Below, one piece after another: positions 1 through 8,854 of a stretch of DNA of 64,000 nucleotides. The notes under the pieces are model-generated. The model was given only the letters and a program-made list of their open reading frames with translations. It was not told the DNA's origin and did no database searches. Both the position numbers and the translations under genes were made by a program. How positions within the stretch are numbered: the first letter of the stretch is position 1; each line of letters starts with the position of its first letter. The stretch comes from Labilithrix sp. (GTDB lineage: Bacteria > Myxococcota_A > Polyangia > Polyangiales > Polyangiaceae), in NCBI GenBank assembly GCA_019637175.1, contig JAHBWD010000015.1, positions 62,001 to 126,000 on the forward strand, in the 5' to 3' direction.

Positions 1-2
1 GC

Positions 3-323
3 CGCGAGGGCGGGCGGCCCGTGCCCGCGCGCCGCCCGATCTTGCAGACCACGCTGCGCGCGCGCGGCGCCCGGCCGGCGCTCGCCGGCGAGGTCGACCC
101 GACGATCCCGATCGAGAAGGGCACGCGCGTCCGCGTCCTCGCCGGTCCGTTCGCGAACAAGGTCGGCGTCGTCCAAGAGCTGGATCACAAGGGCCGCGCC
201 CGCGTGCGGCTCGGCCTCCTCGCCGCGACGTTGGATCTCAAGGACATCGTGGCCAGCGCCGACGGCTCGCGGCCGATGCTCGCGAGCTCCCATCGAAGGC
301 CGCGCAACGCGCGCTCGCGCTGA
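3..323 (+). CDS. C-terminal part of a KOW-domain protein (5' end probably outside window)
   Basis: The frame is open from the first complete codon, so the gene probably begins upstream; a GTG at 21 is the only start visible here. Residues about 30-75 (from the GTG) hold a KOW module: a GTRVRVLAGPF strand, then KVGVVQELD, then an RVRLGLL strand. This resembles the C-terminal domain of NusG/RfaH and some ribosomal proteins, which bind RNA polymerase partners or RNA. The tail is Arg-rich. There is no ribosomal or secE context, so it is probably not the housekeeping NusG. Function beyond KOW membership is unknown. Confidence 0.6.
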   Translation, partial: REGGRPVPARRPILQTTLRARGARPALAGEVDPTIPIEKGTRVRVLAGPFANKVGVVQELDHKGRARVRLGLLAATLDLKDIVASADGSRPMLASSHRRPRNARSR

Positions 324-385
324 GCGCTCCAGCAACGGGCGCCGGCGCCGGCGCATCGAAGGTCTGCTATGTAACGGGCGCGCGC

Positions 386-2242
386 TTGGTGGACGGCAAA
401 TCCTCGGAAAAAGACACGCGAAACGATCCCGCGAGCTTCCCGATCACCCTCGGCGGGCAGTTTCGACGGCACCTGCCTCGCTACGTGGCCGGCACGGCGA
501 TGCTCGCCGTCTTCCAGCTCTCGCTCAACCGCGTCGACTGGCTCTCGAAGGCGGCGATCGACGACGTGTTCGGCGGCGCGCCCGAGGAGGTGACGCGGCC
601 GGCGCTCTTCATCTTCGGCTTCGCGATGCTCGCGCTCGTCACCCGCGTCGCGAGCCGCTGGTTCATCTTCAACGCCGGGCGCGACGCCGAGTACGAGCTC
701 CGCGCGCTCTTGTTGCACCGCCTCCACCGGCTCGGGACGGCGTTCTACCGGACGATGTCGGCCGGCGAGATCATGAGCCGATCCACCGGCGATCTCCAGC
801 AGGTGCGGCTCCTGCTCGGCTTCGGCGTCTTGAACGTCATCAACGTCTTCTTCGCGTTCGCGAGCGCGCTCCAGGTCATGCTCCGCGTCAGCGTCAAGCT
901 CACGCTCGTCTCGTTCGTGACGCTGCCCGCGATGATCGTGCTGACGCGCGCCTTCTCCCGGCGAATGTTCCTCTACACGCGCAAGAACCAGGAGGCGCTG
1001 GGCAAGCTGAGCGAGGTGCTCCAGACCAACCTCGCCGGCGTGCGCGTGGTGCGGAGCTTCGCGCTCGAGCAGCGCGAGCGCCGCCGCTTCGACGTCGCCA
1101 ACGCCGCCTACCTCGAGGCGAGCCTCGCGCTCGCGCGCCTGCGCGGTCTGATGTTCCCGCTCGTCGGCGCCGCGAGCGCCGTCGGCGTCATCGGCTTCTT
1201 CTGGTACGGCGCCGCGCTCCTCCTCCGCGCCCCCGACGACGGGGGGATCACCCGCGGCTCGTTCTTCGCGTTCTGGCTCGCGTACGGCCGCATGATGTGG
1301 CCGATGATCGCGCTCGGCTTCTCGATCGCGATCGTGCAGCGAGGGCGCGCCGGCTACGCGCGCCTCAAGGAGGTCTTCGACGCCTTGCCGGAGGTGACCG
1401 ACGGTCCGCTCCCCGCGCCGGCGACGGTGAGCGGGCGCATCACCGTGCGCGGCCTGAGCTTCGCCTACGGCGATCGCAAGGTGGTCGACGACGTCACCTT
1501 CGACGTGCCGGCCGGCAAGTCGATCGCGGTCGTCGGGCGCACGGGCTCGGGCAAGTCGACCCTCGCGATGCTCCTCGCGCGCCTCCTGCCGACGCCCGCG
1601 GGCACGGTGCAGATCGACGGCAACGACGTGTGCGATCTCCCGCTCTCGGCCGTACGGCGCGCGATCGGGTACGCGCAGCAAGATGCGTTTCTCTTCTCGA
1701 CGACGGTGTCGCGCAACATCGGCTTCTGCCTCGACGAGTGCGAATCCGAGGCGTCGTCCCTTCGCATCCGCGACGCTTCGCGGGAGGCTCAGGTGCTCGA
1801 AGAGGCGCTCGGGCTGCCCGAGCAGTTCGACACCGTCGTCGGCGAGCGCGGCGTGCAGCTCTCCGGCGGGCAGAAGCAGCGCATCGCGCTCGCGCGCGCG
1901 CTCGTGCGCGAGCCCAAGGTCCTCGTGCTCGACGATCCGCTCTCGGCGGTCGACGCGAAGACCGAAGCGGCGATCCTCGACGCGATCGATCGCCAAGCGG
2001 AGCATCGCACGGTGGTGCTCGTGACCCATCGCGTCGCGGCGGCGTCGCGCTGCGACGCCATCATCGTCCTCGACGAAGGGCGCGTGCTCGAGCAAGGCAC
2101 GCACGACGAGCTCGTCGCCGCGGGCGGACTCTACGCCGCGTTCGCCGAGGAGCAGTCGGCCAAGTCGGAGCTCGACGCCGTCGACGTCGACGAGCCCCCG
2201 GCGGCGCAGGCGGCCGCGGCGCCTTCGGAGGTGGCGGTATGA
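386..2242 (+). CDS. ABC exporter subunit, transmembrane domain fused to ATPase, degenerate ATP site
   Basis: An MsbA/LmrA-type half-transporter of 618 aa. An N-terminal six-helix membrane domain (about residues 35-330) is followed by an ATPase domain with Walker A GRTGSGKST (about 383-391), signature LSGGQKQ (about 491) and Walker B VLVLDDPLSAVD (about 512). The residue after the Walker B Asp is Asp, where the catalytic Glu is expected. This change is typical of the degenerate half of heterodimeric exporters such as TM287/288 or BmrCD. The stop overlaps the start of the next ABC gene (ATGA), so the two are probably translationally coupled and form one transporter. Start is TTG 386 or GTG 389; neither has a clear ribosome binding site. 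The substrate cannot be told from sequence. Confidence 0.93.
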   Translation: MVDGKSSEKDTRNDPASFPITLGGQFRRHLPRYVAGTAMLAVFQLSLNRVDWLSKAAIDDVFGGAPEEVTRPALFIFGFAMLALVTRVASRWFIFNAGRDAEYELRALLLHRLHRLGTAFYRTMSAGEIMSRSTGDLQQVRLLLGFGVLNVINVFFAFASALQVMLRVSVKLTLVSFVTLPAMIVLTRAFSRRMFLYTRKNQEALGKLSEVLQTNLAGVRVVRSFALEQRERRRFDVANAAYLEASLALARLRGLMFPLVGAASAVGVIGFFWYGAALLLRAPDDGGITRGSFFAFWLAYGRMMWPMIALGFSIAIVQRGRAGYARLKEVFDALPEVTDGPLPAPATVSGRITVRGLSFAYGDRKVVDDVTFDVPAGKSIAVVGRTGSGKSTLAMLLARLLPTPAGTVQIDGNDVCDLPLSAVRRAIGYAQQDAFLFSTTVSRNIGFCLDECESEASSLRIRDASREAQVLEEALGLPEQFDTVVGERGVQLSGGQKQRIALARALVREPKVLVLDDPLSAVDAKTEAAILDAIDRQAEHRTVVLVTHRVAAASRCDAIIVLDEGRVLEQGTHDELVAAGGLYAAFAEEQSAKSELDAVDVDEPPAAQAAAAPSEVAV

Positions 2243-4104
2243 GCGCGGCCCTCTCCAAGAACGCCGCCAAGAACGGCAAGCGCCAGCCCGGCACCGTCCG
2301 CGACTTCCACGAAGAGGAGCGCCTCGGGCGGGCCTACGACGCGCAGCTCCTCGGCCGCTTGTGGCCGTTCATGCGCCCGCATCGCGTCTTCCTCTGGTCG
2401 TCGATGGCGCTCCTCGTGCTGAGCGCCGGCTTCTCGCTCGTGCGCCCGCTCGTCATGGGCGCCATCGTCTCCAGCGCGCAGAACGAGCAGCCCGACCGGC
2501 TCATGACGTACGGCGTGACGCTCGCCGTCGTCGTCGCCGGTGCGCAGGCGCTCACCTTCCTGCAAGGCTACTTGATGCAGATCGCCGGCGCGCGATCGAT
2601 GGCAGACTTGCGGGCGCACCTGTTCGACTTCATGCAGCGGCTCGAGCTCCGCTACTACGACCGCACGCCGGTCGGGCGCCTCGTGACGCGCGCGACCAAC
2701 GACGTCGACGCGGTGGGCGAGCTCTTCGCCTCCGGCGTGCTCAACGCCATCGGCGATCTCGTGTCACTCATCGGCATCGTCGTGATGATGCTCGTGCTCG
2801 ACGTTCGCATGTCGCTCATCGCGTTCGCGTCGCTCCCGTTCGTGGGCGTCATGGTCTGGTTCGTGCGCGGCCGCGCGCGCGAAGCGTACCGCGACATCCG
2901 CGTGAAGACGGCGCGCCTCAACGCGTTCCTCAACGAGCAAGTGAGCGGCATGCCCGTCGTTCAGGCCTACGCGCGCGAGAGCCAGATGGCCGCGGAGTTC
3001 GACGACATCAACGCCGACTACCGCGACGCCAACAAGACGTCGATCTTCTACGAGGCCGTCCTCGACGCCGCGATCGAGATGGTCGGCACCGTGTGCATCG
3101 CGAGCATCCTGTGGTGGGCGGGGCTCAAGCGGATCGGCGACGGGACGATCACGTTCCCGCTCGTGGTCGTGTTCACGCAGTACATCAAGCAGTTCTTCGA
3201 GCCCGTGAGCCTCCTCGCGCAGCGCTACACCGTGCTCCAGTCGGCGATGAGCGGCGCGGAGCGGATCTTCAAGCTCCTCGACGAAGACGCGGTGGAGAAG
3301 AGCGCCGACGCCTTCGCCGGCGCCAGCGCGGGGCCGAGCGACGAGGCGGTCGCCCTCGAGGGCGTGACCTTCTCCTACAAGCCCGGCGTGCCCGTCTTGC
3401 GCGACGTGAGCTTCACGGTGAAGAAGGGCGAGCGCGTCGCGCTCGTCGGCGCGACGGGCGCGGGCAAGACGACGGTGACGAGCCTCCTCCTCCGCCTCTA
3501 CGAGCTCGAGGCGGGTCAGACGCGCGTCCTCGGCAAGGACGTCCGCGCCTACGACCGTCGCGCGCTGCGCGACATGTTCTCCGTGGTGCCGCAAGACGTG
3601 TTCCTGTTCACCGGAACGGTCGCCTCGAACGTCGGCATGAGCGACGAGAGCCCCGATCCGAAGAAGGTCGAGCGAGCGCTCGAGCGCATCGGCGCGCTCG
3701 ACGTCTTCCTGAAGCGACCGGGAGGCATCGAGGCCAAGGTCGACGAGCGCGGCGCGAACTTCAGCGCGGGCGAGCGTCAGCTCATCGCGTTCGCGCGCGC
3801 GCTCTACAAAGACACGCCGCTCCTCGTCCTCGACGAAGCGACGGCCAGCATCGACTCCGACACCGAGGCGCGCCTCCAGAAGGCGCTCGAGGTCGTGATG
3901 GAGGGGCGCACGTCGCTCGTCATCGCCCATCGGCTCTCGACGATCCGCGCGGTCGATCGCATCGTCGTGTTCCATCGAGGGCGCGTGGTCGAGTCGGGCT
4001 CGCACGACGAGCTCATCGAGAAGGGCGGCGTCTACGCGCGGCTCTATCGCCTGCAATACGCGGTCGAGGCGCTCCAGCAAGACGCCCCAGGCGTGGGCGC
4101 GTGA
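2239..4104 (+). CDS. ABC exporter subunit, transmembrane domain fused to ATPase, catalytic partner
   Basis: Second half-transporter (621 aa), starting at an ATG that overlaps the stop of the preceding ABC gene. The membrane domain covers about residues 40-340. The ATPase domain has Walker A GATGAGKTT (about 404-412), a diverged signature FSAGERQ (about 509) in place of LSGGQ, and Walker B LLVLDEATASID with the catalytic Glu. The two proteins are complementary. The ATP site built from this Walker A/B and the partner's LSGGQ should be active. The other site pairs a Glu-less Walker B with a diverged signature. This fits an asymmetric heterodimeric exporter of lipids, peptides or drugs at the inner membrane. 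Confidence 0.94.
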   Translation: MSAALSKNAAKNGKRQPGTVRDFHEEERLGRAYDAQLLGRLWPFMRPHRVFLWSSMALLVLSAGFSLVRPLVMGAIVSSAQNEQPDRLMTYGVTLAVVVAGAQALTFLQGYLMQIAGARSMADLRAHLFDFMQRLELRYYDRTPVGRLVTRATNDVDAVGELFASGVLNAIGDLVSLIGIVVMMLVLDVRMSLIAFASLPFVGVMVWFVRGRAREAYRDIRVKTARLNAFLNEQVSGMPVVQAYARESQMAAEFDDINADYRDANKTSIFYEAVLDAAIEMVGTVCIASILWWAGLKRIGDGTITFPLVVVFTQYIKQFFEPVSLLAQRYTVLQSAMSGAERIFKLLDEDAVEKSADAFAGASAGPSDEAVALEGVTFSYKPGVPVLRDVSFTVKKGERVALVGATGAGKTTVTSLLLRLYELEAGQTRVLGKDVRAYDRRALRDMFSVVPQDVFLFTGTVASNVGMSDESPDPKKVERALERIGALDVFLKRPGGIEAKVDERGANFSAGERQLIAFARALYKDTPLLVLDEATASIDSDTEARLQKALEVVMEGRTSLVIAHRLSTIRAVDRIVVFHRGRVVESGSHDELIEKGGVYARLYRLQYAVEALQQDAPGVGA

Positions 4105-4154
4105 CGAGCGCGCCGGCGACCAGCACGCGAAAAACGCCCCGAATTCTTGAGGCC

Positions 4155-4181
4155 TTGACGCCGTCGTGCGATGGGGAGAAT
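4155..4181 (+). promoter_or_regulatory. Candidate sigma-70 promoter for alanine racemase
   Basis: TTGACG at 4155-4160 and GAGAAT at 4176-4181 resemble -35 and -10 boxes, but the 15-nt spacer is short. Transcription would start near 4188, inside the longest open frame and ahead of ATG 4226. This is the main reason for preferring 4226 as the start of the next gene. Confidence 0.35.
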
Positions 4182-4225
4182 ACCGGAATCGCATCCGGGC
4201 GTTCCCCTCTCGAGCCGCATTCACC

Positions 4226-5518
4226 ATGGACGCAAGAGCACGAGACGCAGCGAGTCCTTCTTCGACCCGGCGCCAGGCCGACGTCGGCGATCCCGCTTCA
4301 CCGGGCGCCGCCCGCCAGCGGCGGACCGACGACGCCCCCGGCGAAAGCGTGCGCGTCCTCAAGCCGCGCCGCGCCGCCCCGGCCGACGCGGTGAGGTCGA
4401 CGCGCGCCGAGGTCAACCTCGCCGCGCTCAGGCACAACCTGCGCGTCGTCCTTCGTCACGCGGGCAAGGCTCGCGTCTGGCCGGTGCTCAAGGCCGACGG
4501 CTACGGGCACGGCGCGCCCGCCGTCGCGCGCACGCTCGAGCGCGCGGGCGCCGAGGGCTTCTGCGTCGCGCTCCTCGAAGAGGCGATCGAGCTCCGCGAC
4601 GCCGGCATCCGCGCGCCGATCCTCGTGATGGGCGGCTACGACGGCGGCGCCTACGAAGAGATCGCGACGCGCGACGTCGTCCCCGTGATCTACGACGCTG
4701 CGCAGATCGAGGGGCTCGCTCGCGCGGCGCGCGCGATGGGCCGGCCGGCGGTCGCGCACCTCAAGGTCGACACCGGCATGGCGCGCCTCGGCGTGCGCAT
4801 GCGCGATCTCGAGAGCCTCGCGGCAGAGCTCGCTGCGCATCCCGAGGTGCGCGTCACGGGCCTCATGACGCACCTCGCGTGCGCCGACGCCGACCCCTCG
4901 TCGCACGACTTCACGGCCGAGCAGGTCGCGCGCTTCGAAGAGGCGACCGCGCGGCTTCGTCGCGCGGGCGTGCCGTGCGACGGGATCGTGCGCCACGCGG
5001 CCAACAGCGCCGCGCTCCTCCGCGGCGAAGCCGTCTTCGACGCCGTGCGCCCCGGCATCGCGCTCTTCGGCGTCTCTCCGATCGCGAGCGCCGGCGGCGA
5101 GCTCCGCGCGGCGATGCGCGTCCGCAGCGAGATCGTCGACCTTCGAACGATCGACGAAGGCGACAGCGTCGGCTACGGCGCGCTCTTCCGCGCGAAGCGG
5201 TCGACGCGCGTCGCGACGATCCCGATGGGCTACGCCGACGGCCTGTCGCGCCAACTCTCCAACCGCGGTCACGTGCTCGTTCGCGGGCAGCGAGCGCCGA
5301 TCGTCGGCGCGGTCTCGATGGACATGTCGATGATCGACGTCACCGACGTCGCTGGCGCCGCGCTCGGCGACGAGGTCGTCGTCCTCGGCGGGCAGGAAGG
5401 TCCGCTCGGGAAGGGCGCGATCACCGCCGACGAGGTCGCGGCGCACGCAGGCACGATCGCGTGGGAGGTGCTCACGTCGATTTCGCGCCGCGTGCCGCGG
5501 TTCTATCGGGAGCCTTGA
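4226..5518 (+). CDS. alr: Alanine racemase
   Basis: PLP-dependent enzyme converting L-alanine to D-alanine for peptidoglycan. The fold-type III barrel starts near residue 58 (RSTRAEVNLAALRHNL) and the PLP lysine is K89 in VLKADGYGHG. Further family blocks include HLKVDTGMARLG, GLMTHLACAD, a PGIALFG block and SMDMSMIDV near the C-terminus. From ATG 4226 the protein is 430 aa, with about 55 polar N-terminal residues beyond the usual length of about 370. An in-frame GTG at 4166 would add 20 more. The stop overlaps the TTG of the following lipoprotein gene. Only the choice of start is uncertain. Confidence 0.95.
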   Translation: MDARARDAASPSSTRRQADVGDPASPGAARQRRTDDAPGESVRVLKPRRAAPADAVRSTRAEVNLAALRHNLRVVLRHAGKARVWPVLKADGYGHGAPAVARTLERAGAEGFCVALLEEAIELRDAGIRAPILVMGGYDGGAYEEIATRDVVPVIYDAAQIEGLARAARAMGRPAVAHLKVDTGMARLGVRMRDLESLAAELAAHPEVRVTGLMTHLACADADPSSHDFTAEQVARFEEATARLRRAGVPCDGIVRHAANSAALLRGEAVFDAVRPGIALFGVSPIASAGGELRAAMRVRSEIVDLRTIDEGDSVGYGALFRAKRSTRVATIPMGYADGLSRQLSNRGHVLVRGQRAPIVGAVSMDMSMIDVTDVAGAALGDEVVVLGGQEGPLGKGAITADEVAAHAGTIAWEVLTSISRRVPRFYREP

Positions 5519-6354
5519 AGCCTCCGCGCGCGACCGTCTTCGCGGGGCTCTGCCTCGCCGCGCTCGCCGGCTGCTCCTTGCTCACGAGCCTCGACGGCCT
5601 GTCGAGCGGCGACGTCGCGGCCGAGGGCGGCGACGGCGACGCAGGCGACGCAGGCGACGCCGTCGTCACCGACGCGGCGCTGGAAGACGCGGCGACGGAC
5701 GCGCCCGACGGCGGGTACCTCTTCCGCGACGAGTTCGATCGCGCCGACACCGCGTCCGGCCTCGGCGGCAGGGATTGGGTCGAGAAGACGCCTGCCTTCC
5801 GCGTCGCGTCCGGCGCCGCGCTCCGCTTCAAGCCCCCGAGCGGCGGGATGAACTACCGCGACAGCATCGCGTCGCGCCCGCCCTCCGAGGCGGTCGCCGA
5901 CGTCGACGTCTCCCTCGAGTTCGAGTTCCTCGTCGGCGGGGGCGGCTACGTGCAGGTCCACGCCCGCGTGCAGACGTCGACCGTGGGCGCGGCGCAGACG
6001 CTCGACAGCTACCTCTTCTTCCGCAACCTCAACTTCTCCGACGACCGGACGTTCACGCTCGCCCGCCAGCGCGGCAACGCGACGTTCACGACCCTGACCG
6101 ACTTCCAGACGTCGGTCCCGATCGACACGAACACGAGGTATCGCATCCGCCTCGTCGCGACCGGGACGATGCCGGTGTCGCTCGTCGGCACGGTGGAGCA
6201 GCGCGTGTCCGACACATGGACCGAGATCGGCCGCGGCACCGCGAGCGACACGTCGCAGAGCCGCATCTCGACGAGCGGCGTCGTGGGCATCAGCGCGGGA
6301 AATGACTCGACGGGCGTCTTCCGCGTCGACAACTTCGAGGCGCGCGGGCTCTGA
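5515..6354 (+). CDS. Secreted lipoprotein with Gly/Asp/Ala-rich linker, probable beta-sandwich
   Basis: Starts at TTG 5515, which shares bases with the alr stop codon (TTGA). The N-terminus has a short positive region, a hydrophobic stretch FAGLCLAALAG and a lipobox LAGC (Cys20). A low-complexity linker with repeated GDAGDAGDA follows, common in myxobacterial surface lipoproteins. From about residue 75 on the sequence resembles a laminin-G/concanavalin-type beta-sandwich: LFRDEFDRADT, then alternating strands, ending VFRVDNFEARG. The 279-aa product is probably anchored in the outer membrane. No catalytic residues are recognised. Coupling to alr suggests co-translation, not necessarily shared function. 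Confidence 0.8.
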   Translation: MKPPRATVFAGLCLAALAGCSLLTSLDGLSSGDVAAEGGDGDAGDAGDAVVTDAALEDAATDAPDGGYLFRDEFDRADTASGLGGRDWVEKTPAFRVASGAALRFKPPSGGMNYRDSIASRPPSEAVADVDVSLEFEFLVGGGGYVQVHARVQTSTVGAAQTLDSYLFFRNLNFSDDRTFTLARQRGNATFTTLTDFQTSVPIDTNTRYRIRLVATGTMPVSLVGTVEQRVSDTWTEIGRGTASDTSQSRISTSGVVGISAGNDSTGVFRVDNFEARGL

Positions 6355-6398
6355 TCCGAGGCGTTCGCGCGCGCTCGACTTCCTTCGAGCGGTGGCGC

Positions 6399-6980
6399 AT
6401 GCTCATGACGATGGCGCAGCCCTTTCAGCCGCGACACCGCTACAGTTACGCGGAGTATCTCGCGTACGAGCGCGACAGCGGGCTGAAGCACGAGTACGAC
6501 GACGGGGACATCCTCGCGATGGCGGGCGGCTCTCGTCGGCACAACGCGCTCGCCTCACGAGTCACCGCGGCGCTCGAGGTCGCGCGGAAGCCCGGCTGGG
6601 TCGCGTTCCAATCGGACCAGAAGATTCGCGTCCTCGCGACGGGCAGGGCTTCGTACCCCGATGCCTCGATGGTCTGCGGCCCGATCGAGGGCGATCCCGC
6701 CGATCCGACCGGCGGCACCATCACGAACCCGTCGCTCATCGTCGAGGTGCTGTCGCCCTCCACGGAGCAGGACGACCGCGGTCGCAAGTGGCAGCACTAC
6801 CAGCTCATTCCCTCGCTCCGAGAGTACGTGCTCGTCAGTCAGGTCGACGCGCGGATCGAGCGGTATCGCCGCCTTCCCTCGGGGAGCTGGGAGTACCAAG
6901 ACGTGACGGCGGGCACGCTGGTGTTGGAGACCGGGGCGGCGATCGATCTCGGCGCGCTTTACGACGCTCTCCCCGACTGA
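6399..6980 (+). CDS. Uma2 family (DUF820) putative endonuclease
   Basis: A 193-aa protein of the Uma2 family, a PD-(D/E)XK nuclease-fold group common in cyanobacteria and myxobacteria. Typical landmarks are YSYAEYLAYERDSG near the start, ASYPDASMVCGP with the acidic PD, PSLIVEVLSPSTEQDDRGRK with the acidic EV, and YVLVSQVDARIERYRR. ATG codons at 6399, 6405 and 6411 are all possible starts and none has a strong ribosome binding site. Family members are usually solitary and their biological role is unknown. A second, longer member lies at about 30.2 kb. Confidence 0.88.
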   Translation: MLMTMAQPFQPRHRYSYAEYLAYERDSGLKHEYDDGDILAMAGGSRRHNALASRVTAALEVARKPGWVAFQSDQKIRVLATGRASYPDASMVCGPIEGDPADPTGGTITNPSLIVEVLSPSTEQDDRGRKWQHYQLIPSLREYVLVSQVDARIERYRRLPSGSWEYQDVTAGTLVLETGAAIDLGALYDALPD

Positions 6981-7009
6981 ACCGCTGGAAGCGCGGAACC
7001 GCGTCGCGC

Positions 7010-7015
7010 TAGACT
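7010..7015 (+). promoter_or_regulatory. -10-like TAGACT close to the start of the MlaE-type gene
   Basis: TAGACT ends 9 nt before GTG 7025. Transcription starting about 7 nt after the box would give a leader of only about 2-3 nt. No Shine-Dalgarno sequence and no clear -35 are seen. Confidence 0.45.
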
Positions 7016-7024
7016 CGCGGCGCC

Positions 7025-7840
7025 GTGGCCGAAGAGACGCTCGCAGCGCCGAAGACGAGGAACCTGTTCGCGATCGTCGAGGTCGTGGTCGATCCGATCC
7101 TCGATCTGCTCGACGATCTCGGCGCCACCGTCTTGCTGTTCGCTCAGGCCGTGAGCTGGCTCGTGCGTCCTCCGCTCCGCGTCGCGCAGCTCGTCAACGC
7201 GATCGAGTTCATCGGCGCAGGCTCGCTCTTCATCGCCGGCCTCGTGGGCATGTTCACCGGCATGGCGTTCACGGTGAGCACCATCGTCGGCTTCCGCCAG
7301 TTCTCCGCCGAGGGCATGGTGGGCGGCGTCGTCGCCCTCGCGCTGGCCCGCGAGCTCGCGCCCGTCCTCGCGGCCGTCGTCGTGACGGCGCGCGCGGGCA
7401 GCACGATGGCGAGCGAGCTCGGCAACATGCGCGTGACGGAGCAGATCGACGCGATCACGACGATGGGCGTGAGCCCGGTGCAATACCTCGTGGTTCCCCG
7501 CGTGCTCGGCACGACCATCGTCTTGCCGCTCCTCGCGCTCGCCTTCGGCATCGCCGGCATGTTCGGCGCGTGGCTCGTCGCCGTCGTGTGGCAGTCGATC
7601 GATCCCGGCGTGTTCTTCGACCGCGTGCAGCAGTTCGTCAAGTGGAGCGACATCCGCATGCTCCTCGTGAAGAGCGCGACGTTCGGCGTGATCGTGAGCA
7701 CCATCTGCTGCAAGAAGGGCTTCTACGCCTCGGGCGGCGCCCGCGGCGTCGGCGAGGCCACGGCCAAGGCCGTCGTCGCCAGCATCGTCGCGATCTTCGC
7801 GGCCGACTACGTCGCGACGACGATCATGACCGACATCTAA
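7025..7840 (+). CDS. MlaE-type ABC transporter permease
   Basis: A 271-aa inner-membrane permease of the MlaE/YrbE family, which moves phospholipids or other lipids between the inner and outer membranes. The diagnostic block ELGNMRVTEQIDAITTMG is intact, preceded by ARELAPVLAAVVVTARAGS. Five or so hydrophobic segments follow the family pattern. Genes for the usual partners (MlaF ATPase, MlaD MCE protein) are not adjacent, so they must be encoded elsewhere. The gene is convergent with nadA and the two stop codons abut at 7840/7841 with no space for a terminator. GTG start chosen because it is the first codon after the promoter-like TAGACT. Confidence 0.92.
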   Translation: MAEETLAAPKTRNLFAIVEVVVDPILDLLDDLGATVLLFAQAVSWLVRPPLRVAQLVNAIEFIGAGSLFIAGLVGMFTGMAFTVSTIVGFRQFSAEGMVGGVVALALARELAPVLAAVVVTARAGSTMASELGNMRVTEQIDAITTMGVSPVQYLVVPRVLGTTIVLPLLALAFGIAGMFGAWLVAVVWQSIDPGVFFDRVQQFVKWSDIRMLLVKSATFGVIVSTICCKKGFYASGGARGVGEATAKAVVASIVAIFAADYVATTIMTDI

Positions 7841-8821
7841 TCACTTCGACAACTCGAGCATCCGGTCGATCGGCACGCGGGCGGCGCGGAGGAGCGCGGG
7901 ATCCATCTCCAGGCGAGGCTCGAGATCGCGCAGCGAGAGGTACACCTTCTCGAGCGTGTTCTTCTTCATGTGCGGGCACTCGTTGCACGCGCAGTTGGCC
8001 TCGGGCGGGGCCGGGATGAACGTCTTCTCCGCGGCCGCCTTCTTCATCTGGTGGAGGATCCCGGGCTCGGTGGCGACGATGAACTCCTTCTTCTCGCTCT
8101 TCGTGGCGAAATGGAGGATGCCGGTCGTCGAGCCGACGTAGTCGGCCATGCGCAGGATCACGTCGTCGCATTCGGGGTGCGCGAGCAGGAGCGCGCCCGG
8201 GTGTCGCGTCTTGAGGCCGGTGATCTTCCGCTCGCTGAAGGTGTCGTGGACGATGCACGTGCCCGGCCAGAGCAGCATGTCGCGCCCGAGCTTCTTGTTC
8301 AGATAGCCGCCGAGGTTCTTGTCGGGCGCGAAGAGGACGGTCTTCTCTCTCGGGATCTGCGCGACGATCTTCTCTGCGTTCGACGACGTCACGATGTAGT
8401 CGGAGAGCGCCTTCACGGCGGCCGTGCAGTTGATGTAGCTGACGAGCACGGCGCCGGGGTGCTTGGCCTTCCAAGCCGCGACCTTCTCCGCGGGCGCGCC
8501 CGACGCGAGCGAGCAGCCAGCCTCCATGTCGGGGACGACGACGACGCGGTCGGGGTTCAGGATCTTGGCCGTCTCGGCCATGAAGTGGACGCCGGCGAAG
8601 CAGATGACGTCGGCCTTCGTCGTCGCGGCGGCCTGGGCGAGCTGGAGCGAGTCGCCGATGAAGTCGGCGACGTCCTGGATCTCGCCGTCTTGATAGTAGT
8701 GCGCGAGGATGACCGCGTTCTTGTCGGACTTCAGCCGCGCGATCTCGCCTTCGAGATCGAGCGAAGGGTCGATGGGCTCGCGAGCGGCGCGCCCGGCGAT
8801 CGGGAGCGAACGGGTCAACAT
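7841..8821 (-). CDS. nadA: Quinolinate synthase A
   Basis: Condenses iminoaspartate with dihydroxyacetone phosphate to quinolinate in NAD synthesis. The 326-aa protein has the NadA blocks ILAHYYQDGEIQDVADFIGDS, CFAGVHFMAETAKIL, SYINCTAAVKALSDYIVTSS and FAPDKNLGGYLNKK. The expected [4Fe-4S] ligands are Cys103 (AGCSL), Cys218 (HPEC) and Cys282 in CACNECPHM. No nadB or nadC lies next to it. The ATG at 8821 is preceded by TAAGTT (minus strand, 8834-8829) with 7 nt between, another near-leaderless arrangement. Confidence 0.97.
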   Translation of the reverse strand: MLTRSLPIAGRAAREPIDPSLDLEGEIARLKSDKNAVILAHYYQDGEIQDVADFIGDSLQLAQAAATTKADVICFAGVHFMAETAKILNPDRVVVVPDMEAGCSLASGAPAEKVAAWKAKHPGAVLVSYINCTAAVKALSDYIVTSSNAEKIVAQIPREKTVLFAPDKNLGGYLNKKLGRDMLLWPGTCIVHDTFSERKITGLKTRHPGALLLAHPECDDVILRMADYVGSTTGILHFATKSEKKEFIVATEPGILHQMKKAAAEKTFIPAPPEANCACNECPHMKKNTLEKVYLSLRDLEPRLEMDPALLRAARVPIDRMLELSK

Positions 8822-8854
8822 GCCCCGAAACTTAGGGCGACCGCGCCCGGCGGT

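Noticed and set aside
361..376. TGCTATGTA as an extended -10 for the first ABC gene
   Set aside because: The final base is A and the distance to TTG 386 is longer than in the other examples; not strong enough to list.
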